Under the pieces are notes generated by a model that worked only from the letters and a program-made list of their open reading frames with translations, searched no databases and had not been told where the DNA came from. 64,000 nucleotides of DNA. Origin: Pseudomonas guariconensis (GTDB lineage Bacteria > Pseudomonadota > Gammaproteobacteria > Pseudomonadales > Pseudomonadaceae). Shown here piece by piece: positions 27,078-35,259 of this stretch (position 1 is its first letter; each line of letters starts with the position of its first letter). A program made the translations under genes and the position numbers. The stretch lies in assembly GCF_015680235.1 (NCBI RefSeq), contig NZ_JADLJL010000001.1, forward strand, positions 62,001-126,000. The letters are read 5' to 3'.

Positions 27078-27674
27078 ATGAGTTTCGAAATCCGCAAGAT
27101 CGTCACCTACTCCGAAGAGACCCGCATCGAAGGCGGCAAGGCCACCGACAAGCCGGTGACCATGGTCGGCCTGGCCGTGGTGATCAAGAACCCATGGGCC
27201 GGTCGCGGTTTCGTCGAGGACCTCAAGCCGGAAATCCGCGCCAACTGCTCCGACCTGGGTGCATTGATGGTCGAGCGCCTGTGCGCGGCGATCGGCGGTG
27301 CCGACAAGATCGAAGCCTATGGCAAGGCGGCCGTGGTCGGTGCCGACGGCGAGATCGAGCACGCGTCGGCCGTCATCCACACCCTGCGCTTCGGTAACCA
27401 CTACCGCGAAGCCGTCCAGGCCAAGAGCTACCTGAGCTTCACCAACAAGCGTGGTGGCCCGGGCACCTCGATCCAGATCCCGATGATGCAGAAGGACGAC
27501 GAAGGCCTGCGTTCGCACTACATCACCCTGGAAATGCAGATCGAAGACGCCCCGCGCGCCGACGAGATCGTCGTGGTCCTGGGCGCGGCCGACGGCGGCC
27601 GTCTGCACCCACGCATCGGCAACCGTTACATCGACCTGGAAGAACTGGCCGCCGAGAAGGCCAACGCTCAATAA
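27078..27674 (+). CDS. AA_synth (DUF1185) family protein
   Basis: A 198-residue protein of the 'amino acid synthesis' (DUF1185) family, e.g. IRKIVTYSEETRIEGGKAT at the N-terminus, AVVIKNPWAG, KAAVVGADGEIEHASAVIHT, and GGPGTSIQIPM. The family name does not rest on a demonstrated reaction. It is the first gene of an operon (AA_synth, alpha/beta hydrolase, ALDH, flavin reductase) under operator site 3. Context suggests a step after monooxygenation, possibly ring opening or hydrolysis, but this is inference only. Confidence 0.8.
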   Translation: MSFEIRKIVTYSEETRIEGGKATDKPVTMVGLAVVIKNPWAGRGFVEDLKPEIRANCSDLGALMVERLCAAIGGADKIEAYGKAAVVGADGEIEHASAVIHTLRFGNHYREAVQAKSYLSFTNKRGGPGTSIQIPMMQKDDEGLRSHYITLEMQIEDAPRADEIVVVLGAADGGRLHPRIGNRYIDLEELAAEKANAQ

Positions 27675-27745
27675 CAACAACCAGACGGGCCGGGGCGTTG
27701 CGCGCAAGCACTGCTGCCACGCCCGACCATCGAGGAGCGCCCTCC

Positions 27746-28579
27746 ATGATTCAGCCTGTTGCTGAACGTACACCCGCCGGGACCAGCTACCTGAGCCTCG
27801 GCCAGGGCCAGCCTGTGGTGCTGATCCACGGCGTGGGCCTTAACAAGGAAATGTGGGGCGGGCAATTCGTCGGCCTGTCCAACGACTACCGCGTCATCGC
27901 CTACGACATGCTCGGCCACGGCCAGAGCCCGCGCCCTGCCGCCGATACCGACCTTGCCGGCTACGCTGCCCAGCTGGCCGAACTGCTCGACCACCTGCAG
28001 GTTGCGCAGGCCACGGTCATCGGTTTCTCCATGGGCGGCCTGGTCGCCCGCGCCTTCGCCCTGCACTACCCGCAGCGCCTGGCGGCGCTGGTGGTGCTCA
28101 ACAGCGTGTTCAACCGCAGCCCCGAGCAGAGCGCCGGCGTCATCGCCCGTGCCGCCCAGGCCGCTGAACACGGCCCCGATGCCAATGCCGAGGCGGCCCT
28201 GGCACGCTGGTTCAGCCGCGAATACCAGGCGGCCAACCCGGCCCAGGTCGCGGCCATTCGTCAGACCCTCGCCGGCAATGACCCGCAGGGCTACCTGACC
28301 ACCTATAAATTGTTTGCCACCCAGGACATGTACCGCGCCGAGGATCTGGGCAGCATCCAGGTACCAGCACTGATCGCCACCGGCGAGCATGACCTGGGCT
28401 CGACCCCGGACATGGCCCGCCAGCTGGCGGCGCGTATCCCAGGGGCACGCAGCGTAGTGCTGGCCGAACAACGGCACATGATGCCGGTGGAGGCGCCACG
28501 CGAAGTCAATAAGATGCTGCTGGACTTCCTCAAGCAAGCCCGCACGTTCACCGAATCCGCCAAGGGGATAGTGGCATGA
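27746..28579 (+). CDS. Alpha/beta hydrolase
   Basis: A 277-residue alpha/beta-fold hydrolase. The oxyanion segment is VVLIHGVGLNKEMWGG (residues ~24-39), and the nucleophile elbow GFSMGG gives the catalytic Ser near residue 97. ATGEHDLGSTP marks the acid region, and EQRHMMPVEAP supplies the catalytic His. ATG at 27746 has GAGGAG upstream. Its stop overlaps the ALDH start as ATGA (28576-28579), so translation is coupled. Similar to RutD/3-oxoadipate enol-lactonase-type enzymes; likely hydrolyses a pathway intermediate. Confidence 0.85.
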   Translation: MIQPVAERTPAGTSYLSLGQGQPVVLIHGVGLNKEMWGGQFVGLSNDYRVIAYDMLGHGQSPRPAADTDLAGYAAQLAELLDHLQVAQATVIGFSMGGLVARAFALHYPQRLAALVVLNSVFNRSPEQSAGVIARAAQAAEHGPDANAEAALARWFSREYQAANPAQVAAIRQTLAGNDPQGYLTTYKLFATQDMYRAEDLGSIQVPALIATGEHDLGSTPDMARQLAARIPGARSVVLAEQRHMMPVEAPREVNKMLLDFLKQARTFTESAKGIVA

Positions 28580-30057
28580 CCCTCGTACGTTTCCAGATGT
28601 GCATCGACGGCCAATGGTGCGATGCGCAGAGCGCCAAAACTTTCGACAGCCTCGACCCGGCGACCGCCAAGGCCTGGGCGCAACTGCCCGATGCCGATGA
28701 AGCCGACGTCGAGCTGGCCGTGCAAGCCGCCCAGCGTGCCTTCGAAAACCCGGCCTGGCGTGGCCTGACCGCCACTGCGCGCGGCAAGCTGCTGCGCCGC
28801 CTGGGCGACCTGATCGCCGAGAACAAGGAACACCTGGCCCAGCTGGAGAGCCGCGACAACGGCAAGCTGATCCGCGAAACCCGCGGTCAGGTCGGCTACC
28901 TGCCGGAGTTCTTCCATTACACCGCGGGCCTGGCCGACAAGCTCGAAGGCGGCACCCTGCCCCTGGACAAGCCGGATCTGTTCGCCTACACCGTGCACGA
29001 ACCCATCGGCGTGGTGGCCGGGATCATCCCCTGGAACAGCCCGCTGTACCTGACCGCGATCAAGCTGGCTCCGGCGCTGGCCGCCGGCAACACCATCGTG
29101 CTCAAGCCGTCCGAGCATGCCTCGGCGACCATCCTGGAGTTGGCACGGCTGGCCCATGAAGCCGGCTTCCCGGCAGGTGTGGTCAACGTAGTCACAGGCT
29201 TCGGCCCCAGCACCGGTGCGGCGCTGACCCGCCACCCACTGGTGCGCAAGATCGCCTTCACCGGCGGCGCCGCGACCGCCCGCCACGTGGTGCGCAGCAG
29301 CGCCGAGAACTTCGCCAAGCTGTCGCTGGAACTGGGCGGCAAGTCGCCGAACATCATCTTCGCCGATGCCGACCTGGACAGCGCCATCAATGGTGCCGTC
29401 GCCGGTATCTATGCTGCCTCCGGGCAAAGCTGCGTGGCAGGTTCGCGCCTGCTGGTGCAGGACGAGATCTTCGACGAGTTCGTCTCGCGCCTGGTGGAAC
29501 GTGCAAAGCGCATCCGCATCGGCAACCCCCAGGACGACGCCAGCGAGATGGGCCCGATGGCCACCGCTCAACAGCTGGCCGTGGTGGAAGGCCTGGTCGC
29601 CGCCGCCAAGGCCGAGGGCGCCAAGCTGCACCTGGGCGGCAAGCGCGCCGAGGTCGAGGGTGATGGCTGGTTCTATGAACCGACCCTGTTCGAGTGCGAC
29701 AGCAACTCGATGAAGATCATGCAAGAAGAAGTGTTCGGCCCGGTAGCGGCGGTGATCCGCTTCAAGACCGAGCAAGAAGCCCTGGCCATCGCCAACGACT
29801 CGCAGTTCGGCCTCGCCGCCGGCATCTGGACCCGCGACCTGGGCCGTGCCCACCGCCTGGCCCGCGACGTGCGCTCGGGCATCATCTGGGTCAACACGTA
29901 TCGCGCAGTCTCGGCCATGGCACCGATCGGTGGTTTCAAGAACAGCGGCTACGGCCGCGAAAGCGGCATCGACTCGGTGCTCGCCTATACCGAGCTGAAG
30001 ACGGTGTGGATCAACCTCTCCACCGCGCCCATGCCCGACCCGTTCGTGATGCGTTGA
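28576..30057 (+). CDS. Aldehyde dehydrogenase, NAD(P)-dependent
   Basis: A 493-residue ALDH. The catalytic Glu is in LELGGKSPN (about residue 255) and the catalytic Cys in GIYAASGQSCVAGSRLL (about residue 289). PWNSPLYL and the C-terminal GGFKNSGYGRESG are as usual. It overlaps the preceding hydrolase by four bases and is followed 14 bases later by flavin reductase 2. It probably oxidises an aldehyde released in the flavin-dependent pathway; the specific substrate is unknown. Confidence 0.88.
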   Translation: MTLVRFQMCIDGQWCDAQSAKTFDSLDPATAKAWAQLPDADEADVELAVQAAQRAFENPAWRGLTATARGKLLRRLGDLIAENKEHLAQLESRDNGKLIRETRGQVGYLPEFFHYTAGLADKLEGGTLPLDKPDLFAYTVHEPIGVVAGIIPWNSPLYLTAIKLAPALAAGNTIVLKPSEHASATILELARLAHEAGFPAGVVNVVTGFGPSTGAALTRHPLVRKIAFTGGAATARHVVRSSAENFAKLSLELGGKSPNIIFADADLDSAINGAVAGIYAASGQSCVAGSRLLVQDEIFDEFVSRLVERAKRIRIGNPQDDASEMGPMATAQQLAVVEGLVAAAKAEGAKLHLGGKRAEVEGDGWFYEPTLFECDSNSMKIMQEEVFGPVAAVIRFKTEQEALAIANDSQFGLAAGIWTRDLGRAHRLARDVRSGIIWVNTYRAVSAMAPIGGFKNSGYGRESGIDSVLAYTELKTVWINLSTAPMPDPFVMR

Positions 30058-30071
30058 CCGAGGGCACGAAG

Positions 30072-30557
30072 ATGATCGAACCAGGCATCTACAAAGACGT
30101 AATGGGCTCCTTCCCGTCCGGCGTCACGGTGGTCACCACCCTGGACGCCGACGGCGCCATCGTCGGCATCACCGCCAGTGCCTTCAGCGCGCTGTCGATC
30201 GACCCGGCGCTGGTGCTGTTCTGCCCCAACTACGCGTCCGACACCTACCCGATCCTGCGCGACAGCAAGCAGTTCGCCATCCACCTGTTGTCCGCCGACC
30301 AGACCGCCGAGGCCTATGCCTTCGCCGGCAAGGGCAAGGACAAGGCCAAAGGGGTGGAGTGGCACCTGAGCGAGCTGGGCAACCCGCTGCTGGCCAAGGC
30401 CACGGCGATCATCGAATGCGAGCTGTGGCGCGAATACGACGGAGGCGACCACGCGATCATCGTCGGCCAGGTGAAGAACCTGATCCTGCCGGCCGAGCCG
30501 GTGACGCCTATGGTGTATCACAAGGGCAAGCTCGGGGCGCTGCCCACGCTGGGTTGA
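30072..30557 (+). CDS. Flavin reductase family protein (paralogue 2)
   Basis: A 161-residue split-barrel flavin reductase, nearly collinear with the one at 25014-25499 (both contain GSFPSGVTV, LTASAFS/ITASAFS, PLLAxATAIIECELWREY). It closes the AA_synth-hydrolase-ALDH operon. A second copy in the same regulon suggests high demand for reduced FMN or two oxygenase partners. Followed by a REP pair and a strong terminator-like hairpin. Confidence 0.88.
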   Translation: MIEPGIYKDVMGSFPSGVTVVTTLDADGAIVGITASAFSALSIDPALVLFCPNYASDTYPILRDSKQFAIHLLSADQTAEAYAFAGKGKDKAKGVEWHLSELGNPLLAKATAIIECELWREYDGGDHAIIVGQVKNLILPAEPVTPMVYHKGKLGALPTLG

Positions 30558-30652
30558 TTGGGCCGCTGCGCGCGCCATCGCGGGACAAGCCCACGGCTAC
30601 ACGACGCAGCCCTTGTAGGAGCGGGCTTGCCCCGCGATGGACTGCAACGCAG
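30558..30652. repeat. Inverted REP pair
   Basis: ATCGCGGGACAAGCCCACGG and GGAGCGGGCTTGCCCCGCGA copies in opposite orientation after flavin reductase 2. Confidence 0.75.
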
Positions 30653-30667
30653 CGCCGGCACTTTCCG

Positions 30668-30713
30668 GGGGCCGCGCATACCCCCTCACCTTCGGTTGCG
30701 GCCCCTTTTTTTT
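30668..30713 (+). terminator. Strong hairpin with T8 tract, just before the CMD gene
   Basis: GGGGCCGC (30668-30675) pairs with GCGGCCCC (30698-30705), followed by eight T (30706-30713). It would terminate the AA_synth operon. It ends only 20 bases before the ATG of the next gene, leaving no room for a promoter between them, so it may act as an attenuator in that gene's leader. Confidence 0.75.
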
Positions 30714-30732
30714 CCACGCAGGAGCACGGCAC

Positions 30733-31122
30733 ATGAGCAACGAGAAATACGAAAAAGGCCTGCAGATACGCACCCAGGTGCTGGGTGAGGACTACGTCAA
30801 TCGTTCCATCCAGAACGCCGACGACTTCACGAAGCCGTTGCAGGAGCTGGTCACCGAATATTGCTGGGGCCACGTCTGGGGCCGCGATGGCTTGTCGCTC
30901 AAAGAGCGCAGCATGATAAACTTGGCCATGATTTCCGCGCTCAACCGGCCCCACGAGCTCAAGCTGCACATTCGCGGCGCCTTGCGAAATGGCCTGAGCC
31001 GTGAACAGATACGCGAGATCCTGCTCCAGGTCGGCATTTATTGCGGCGTACCCGCGGCGGTGGACAGCTTCCGCCTGGCCCGCGAGGCGTTCGCCGAAGC
31101 CGATGCGGAGTCAACCCGTTAA
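30733..31122 (+). CDS. Carboxymuconolactone decarboxylase (CMD) family protein
   Basis: A 129-residue single-domain CMD/AhpD-fold protein, as in 4-carboxymuconolactone decarboxylase. Family features: YCWGHVWGRDGLSLKERSMI at residues ~44-63, LHIRGALRNGLSREQIREIL and QVGIYCGVPAA. It carries no CxxC redox pair, so it is PcaC-like rather than AhpD-like. GGAG precedes the ATG at 30733. It is followed by the GntR and Nudix genes. It may act as an isomerase/decarboxylase or tautomerase on a pathway intermediate. Confidence 0.82.
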   Translation: MSNEKYEKGLQIRTQVLGEDYVNRSIQNADDFTKPLQELVTEYCWGHVWGRDGLSLKERSMINLAMISALNRPHELKLHIRGALRNGLSREQIREILLQVGIYCGVPAAVDSFRLAREAFAEADAESTR

Positions 31123-31213
31123 CAGCGGGCTGTTCGAACCACGCAAGGAGAGCGCCCCAGGTTCGTGGTGCTCCCCAGGCCGCGTCCGGGCAGCCTCATT
31201 CAGAGCGCATTCG

Positions 31214-31966
31214 ATGAAACGCCAGCCCCTCGACGACAGCTTCAAGGTCAACCGCAACCCCGTTACCCTGCGCGAAATCGTGCTCGACAAACTGCGTGGG
31301 GCGATCATGAACTTCCATCTGCTGCCCGGCGATCGCCTGGTCGAACGCGACCTCTGCGACCGCCTCGGGGTCAGCCGCACCTCGGTTCGCGAAGCGCTAC
31401 GCCACCTCGAATCCGAAGGCCTGGTGGAGTTCGCCGACGCCAAGGGCCCGCGTGTGGCGATCATCACCCTTGAAGACGCCCGCGATATCTATGAGCTGCG
31501 CTGCGTGCTCGAAGGGCTGATCGTCCAGCTGTTCACGCTCAATGCCAAGGCCAAGGACATCCGTGCGCTGGAGCGTGCCTTGGAAGTCAACCGCGAAGCC
31601 CTGGAAGAAGGCGAGCTGCAACAGGTGCTGGAGTCGGTGCAGGGCTTCTACGACGTACTCCTGGAAGGCTCCGGCAACCAGGTCGCCGCCCAGCAGCTGC
31701 GCCAGTTGCAGGCCCGCATCAGCTACCTGCGCGCCACCTCGGTGTCCCAGGAAAACCGTCGCGGCGCGAGCAACCAGGAAATGGAAAAAATCGTCGAGGC
31801 AATCAAGAGCGGCGACCCGCAGCGTGCGCACCAGGCCTCGGTAGACCACGTACGCGCCGCCGCCAAGGTGGCCCTGGACTACCTGCGTCAGAAACAGGAA
31901 GACAACGCCAAGATCCGCGACATCGTCGAACCCCTGCCCCTCAAAGACCCTCGCATAGGCCGCTGA
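31214..31966 (+). CDS. GntR-family (FCD/FadR subfamily) regulator
   Basis: A 250-residue regulator. The N-terminal winged HTH has PGDRLVERDLCDRLGVSRTS, VREALRHLESEGLVEF at residues ~38-75, and the C-terminal FCD ligand domain contains YELRCVLEGLIVQLF. FadR-subfamily proteins bind palindromes of the type TNGTATACNA. The cluster has five such sites (24776, 24947, 27029, 35589, 39822), making this protein the obvious candidate regulator. The start ATG at 31214 leaves a 91-base gap after the CMD gene. The Nudix gene starts 2 bases after its stop, indicating coupling. Confidence 0.9.
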   Translation: MKRQPLDDSFKVNRNPVTLREIVLDKLRGAIMNFHLLPGDRLVERDLCDRLGVSRTSVREALRHLESEGLVEFADAKGPRVAIITLEDARDIYELRCVLEGLIVQLFTLNAKAKDIRALERALEVNREALEEGELQQVLESVQGFYDVLLEGSGNQVAAQQLRQLQARISYLRATSVSQENRRGASNQEMEKIVEAIKSGDPQRAHQASVDHVRAAAKVALDYLRQKQEDNAKIRDIVEPLPLKDPRIGR

Positions 31967-31968
31967 CC

Positions 31969-32532
31969 ATGCCCCCCGCCCCGCGCTATTGCCCGCACTG
32001 CACCACGGAGCTCGCTCGGGGCATTCCCAGCGGCGACACCCATGAACGCCTGCATTGCGCCGGGTGTGGCTATGTCCACTACATCAACCCCAAGATCATC
32101 GCCGGCTGCATCATAGAGCGCGATGGCAAGTACCTGCTGTGCCAGCGCGCCATCCCTCCTCGCCCCGGCACCTGGACCTTGCCGGCCGGCTTCATGGAGG
32201 CCGGCGAGACCACCGAACAGGCCGCCTTGCGCGAGGTCTGGGAGGAAAGCGGCGTGCGCGGCGAGATCGTTTCGCCCTATTCGATCTTCAGCGTGCCCAA
32301 GATCAGCGAGGTGTACATCATCTTCCGCGCCATCGCCACGCAAGAGACCGGCCAGTACGGCCCCGAGACCCTCGCCTACCGCTTCTTCGCACCCGACGAG
32401 ATTCCCTGGGACGAGATCTACTACCCTGCTATTCGCCAGATCCTCGAGCGCTACATCCTGGAGCGCCAGGCCGGGGTGTACGGTATCTACATGGGCAACG
32501 ACGATACGGGCAAGGTGCACTTCATTCGTTGA
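31969..32532 (+). CDS. Nudix hydrolase with N-terminal zinc ribbon
   Basis: A 187-residue protein. The N-terminal zinc ribbon uses CPHC at residues ~9-12 and CAGCG at ~30-34. A full Nudix box, GFMEAGETTEQAALREVW then EESG, spans ~73-95. This architecture matches plant NUDX23-type FAD pyrophosphohydrolases, which split FAD to FMN and AMP. In a cluster with two FMN reductases, an FMN-dependent monooxygenase and a RibB gene, FAD-to-FMN conversion is an attractive role; ADP-ribose or NADH hydrolysis remains possible. Coupled to the GntR gene. Confidence 0.82.
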   Translation: MPPAPRYCPHCTTELARGIPSGDTHERLHCAGCGYVHYINPKIIAGCIIERDGKYLLCQRAIPPRPGTWTLPAGFMEAGETTEQAALREVWEESGVRGEIVSPYSIFSVPKISEVYIIFRAIATQETGQYGPETLAYRFFAPDEIPWDEIYYPAIRQILERYILERQAGVYGIYMGNDDTGKVHFIR

Positions 32533-32623
32533 TGGGTTGGTATTTGTAGGGCTGCGCGGTAGCCCAATCGCCGGCAAGCCGGCTCCCACCAAGCCCCCGC
32601 AGGGCTCATATATGTGAGGCCGA

Positions 32624-33094
32624 TCAATCCGTGCGCACCTTGAACATCCGCTCGTCATAGGCGAAATCGAACACGTCGCGCACGCGGACCTCGCGTACCG
32701 CCGGGTGCAGCGGGTTGACCACCAGGTTGCGCTCCAGTTGCAGGACTACCGAAGGTACGATGAGCCCCAGGTGGCTACGCGCTTCGAGCCAGCGAGTGCC
32801 GAACAACATGCTGGGGTTGTCGGCCGGCAACGCATCCCAGCCGGCAGGCAGCTCGTCGGCTGCAGGCTCCAGGTACAACGCCGGATCATCGGGCAGCTCG
32901 AAACAGGTGATCGTGAGTGGAAAACGTGGGCGCCCGGCGGCATGGACGAAGGTCTCCAGCGTGCAGATCGCCGGCGACAAGCCCATGTACAACGCCGGCA
33001 CGTCGATCTGGTTCCAGCGCCCGCCAACGATGGCCGCGCCCCTGCCACTGAGGTCATCCGCCCGGGAAGCCTTGGCGACGCGCCAGGCCAGCAT
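32624..33094 (-). CDS. RES-domain toxin of a RES-Xre toxin-antitoxin pair
   Basis: A 156-residue RES-domain protein, with AWRVAKASRADDLSGRGA, GGRWNQIDVPALYMGLSPA and ICTLETFVHAAG. RES toxins deplete NAD+ or ADP-ribosylate targets; the conserved Arg, Tyr and Glu of the fold are visible. The start ATG at 33092-33094 overlaps the antitoxin stop by one base (TGATG), giving an antitoxin-first, coupled operon. The longer frame to 33166 overlaps the antitoxin and is rejected. Confidence 0.85.
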   Translation of the reverse strand: MLAWRVAKASRADDLSGRGAAIVGGRWNQIDVPALYMGLSPAICTLETFVHAAGRPRFPLTITCFELPDDPALYLEPAADELPAGWDALPADNPSMLFGTRWLEARSHLGLIVPSVVLQLERNLVVNPLHPAVREVRVRDVFDFAYDERMFKVRTD

Positions 33095-33600
33095 CAGACG
33101 ACGCCACCCCATTCCAGGGCCACGAGCGCCCGGCGTACCTGCTTGGCGCCGATCTCGGTCTCGCACAGCAGCACCGGGGCCATGCCGCCGAGCGCATCAT
33201 TGGGCCGGGACATCCAGGCCACGGCCGGCTCCTCGCCTTCGAAAACCGCCACCGCTTGATGGGTGATTTCGGCGATGCGGTCCAGGCGTTCGGACGCCAC
33301 GGCATCGAGCGGCTGGTTGTCGCGCACACGGCGCTCGAGGGTCGAAATCGATGCATTGAACAATGCCGCCAGCTGTTTTTCCGGCAGGCTGAACAGGCGC
33401 TTGACTTCCTGATAGAGCCTGGCCGGCAGCCCGTCGCGGATCTGTAACAGGCGCTGGGCCTCGGTCAACTGGCCGTGGGCCTTGGAATAGCCCCAGAACG
33501 TACTGCCCGCCTCGCGGACCTCGAGCGCTGCCTTGCGCCCACCTTCGATCGTGGCATAACGCGCACGACGGGCTGGTGCTTGCTTGGTCGTCTCGATCAT
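33094..33600 (-). CDS. Xre/MbcA/ParS-type antitoxin
   Basis: A 168-residue antitoxin of the RES-Xre (ParS/MbcA) family. It has a central HTH-like region (LPEKQLAALFNASISTLERR) and a C-terminal DUF2384-like region (ASERLDRIAEITHQAVAVFE, then RPNDALGGMAPVLLCETE). ATG at 33600 has GAGGTG upstream. A 7-bp inverted repeat (33608-33636) just upstream of the start is a candidate autoregulatory operator. Order and overlap with the RES toxin are as usual. Confidence 0.85.
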   Translation of the reverse strand: MIETTKQAPARRARYATIEGGRKAALEVREAGSTFWGYSKAHGQLTEAQRLLQIRDGLPARLYQEVKRLFSLPEKQLAALFNASISTLERRVRDNQPLDAVASERLDRIAEITHQAVAVFEGEEPAVAWMSRPNDALGGMAPVLLCETEIGAKQVRRALVALEWGGVV

Positions 33601-33607
33601 GCTCACC

Positions 33608-33636
33608 TCATTTGGTGATTCAAAAACGTCAAATGA
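33608..33636. promoter_or_regulatory. Inverted repeat in front of the antitoxin gene
   Basis: TCATTTG (33608-33614) and CAAATGA (33630-33636) around 15 bases, covering the leader and promoter zone of the antitoxin gene. Likely bound by the Xre antitoxin. Confidence 0.45.
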
Positions 33637-33857
33637 AGGATACACCGGATCAAGCGCCTTTGCACCGGCCCTTTCCCAACCTGCTGTCGGCATTGGCCAT
33701 AACGCGGTCGCCCCGCCCGCCTGAAAGCTCGTCTTCGTGCTGCACAGGCCTTGCCCACAACAGTGTGCGACGCCTCCCACAAGGAGGGCTGATCATCCCG
33801 GCAGACCCCAGCCGCGACCATCGTCAGCATGCCCGGTCTCTGGATAAGGAGCATCCC

Positions 33858-35210
33858 ATGCATAAAAGCCCACAGGCTGAACCCGTCTTTTTACACAAGC
33901 ACCGCAAGCTCATCGCCGTCATTGCCATCCCGGTGGTTGCCCTTGGTGTCCTCGCGACGCTCTTCGACAAGATATTCTTCTACAACGAGGCAGGTCAGAT
34001 GACCCATGTGCGCACCATCTTCGGTGAGGAGAAAGTGGTCGAGGATGTCGGCTATGCGACCAAATGGTTTGGTCGCAGCACCATCTGGCGGCGCACCATC
34101 GGCGTTCAGTCAGCCCTGCAGGTGGATCAACAGGATGAGGCGCCTCGTGGACAAGCTGCCGTGGTTCTGCAGAACCTGCCCATCGTGTTCCTGGGCAATG
34201 TCGATGCCAAGGCTGAATTCAGCACCCAGTTTCGCCTGCCCTCAGGGGACGCATTTCTGAAAATCGCACAGGAATACCGTACGCCAGACAACTTCCTCCA
34301 GCGTGCATTGCTGCCAGCGATCAAGGAAACCCTCCAGGCCACGGCGTCGCTGATGAGTGCAGACGACTACTATGCCGGCAACCGCAGCCACTTCGGCGCT
34401 GAATTCGAGAACCAGTTACGTAACGGCCTGTACCTCACCAGCCGCAAGGAAATCCGCGTCAAGCGTGACAATCTTCCAGCGCAAACCGCCATTCTCCAAG
34501 CCGGTACGGACCAGGGCAGCTTCGGGGACAACGCCTCGACCCGTTTCGTCATCGAAAAGAAGCTCGACAAGAATGGACAGGAACTGCGCAAGCAGCAGCA
34601 ATTCCGCCTGTTCGGTGTCGAAGTGGTCGATGCACGGGTCACCCATATAGACCCCAATCCGCAGTACCAGCAGCGGATGGTTCGTGTGCAGCAGGCATTG
34701 GCGGAGCTGGCTGTCGCCCGGCAGAACCGGTTGAAGGAGGAGGAAGAAAAGGAACTGGTTTCTGCTCGAGGCGCCAAGGACGTCGAGGCCAAGCGCCAAG
34801 AAAGCCTGCGTCAGCAGATCGAGCGCACCACCGAAGCCGAAACCGAAAAGCAACTCACGTTGATCAACGCCGAACGAGAGAACCGACGCGCCGAGATAGA
34901 CAAGCAGACCGCCGAATTACTGCGGGACAAGGCCAGGGTCAATGCCGAAGCGACCAAAATCACCGCCGACGCCGAAGCCTACGCCCGTGAGGCCTCGCTC
35001 AAGGCCGACGGTGCCTTGCAAATCAAGCTCGAGACATTGGTGCAGATCAACCGTGCCTGGGCCGATGCAGCAGCACGAGCCCCTGTCCCGAACGTCATGA
35101 TGGGTGGTGCAGAAGGTGGCATCGGGCGCCAGGATGAAATGAGCAAGCTCATGGGCATACTGGCGGCAAAGGCGGCCAAGGATCTGGCATTGGACCTCAA
35201 CGCGCACTGA
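33858..35210 (+). CDS. SPFH/band-7-like membrane protein with coiled coil
   Basis: A 450-residue protein, not assigned to a named family with certainty. TM helix KLIAVIAIPVVALGVLATLF is at residues ~16-35. A beta-rich middle (residues ~40-260, e.g. VDAKAEFSTQFRLPSGDAFL) resembles SPFH/prohibitin domains. A long charged coiled coil follows (~280-400, rich in QNRLKEEEEKELVSARGAK-type heptads), and the tail holds SKLMGILAAKAAKDLAL. The order TM, SPFH-like, coiled coil matches HflK/flotillin-like scaffolds. ATG at 33858 with AAGGAG upstream. It has no clear partner; neighbours are the toxin-antitoxin pair and DUF1330. Confidence 0.6.
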   Translation: MHKSPQAEPVFLHKHRKLIAVIAIPVVALGVLATLFDKIFFYNEAGQMTHVRTIFGEEKVVEDVGYATKWFGRSTIWRRTIGVQSALQVDQQDEAPRGQAAVVLQNLPIVFLGNVDAKAEFSTQFRLPSGDAFLKIAQEYRTPDNFLQRALLPAIKETLQATASLMSADDYYAGNRSHFGAEFENQLRNGLYLTSRKEIRVKRDNLPAQTAILQAGTDQGSFGDNASTRFVIEKKLDKNGQELRKQQQFRLFGVEVVDARVTHIDPNPQYQQRMVRVQQALAELAVARQNRLKEEEEKELVSARGAKDVEAKRQESLRQQIERTTEAETEKQLTLINAERENRRAEIDKQTAELLRDKARVNAEATKITADAEAYAREASLKADGALQIKLETLVQINRAWADAAARAPVPNVMMGGAEGGIGRQDEMSKLMGILAAKAAKDLALDLNAH

Positions 35211-35259
35211 GTCCCGAACACACCGGTTAGGACATTGCGCCCTGTTGCGCTGTTGGCGC

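Noticed and set aside
28303..29853. Long minus-strand frame opposite hydrolase and ALDH genes
   Set aside because: Composition is that of a shadow frame; the plus-strand genes carry full catalytic motifs.
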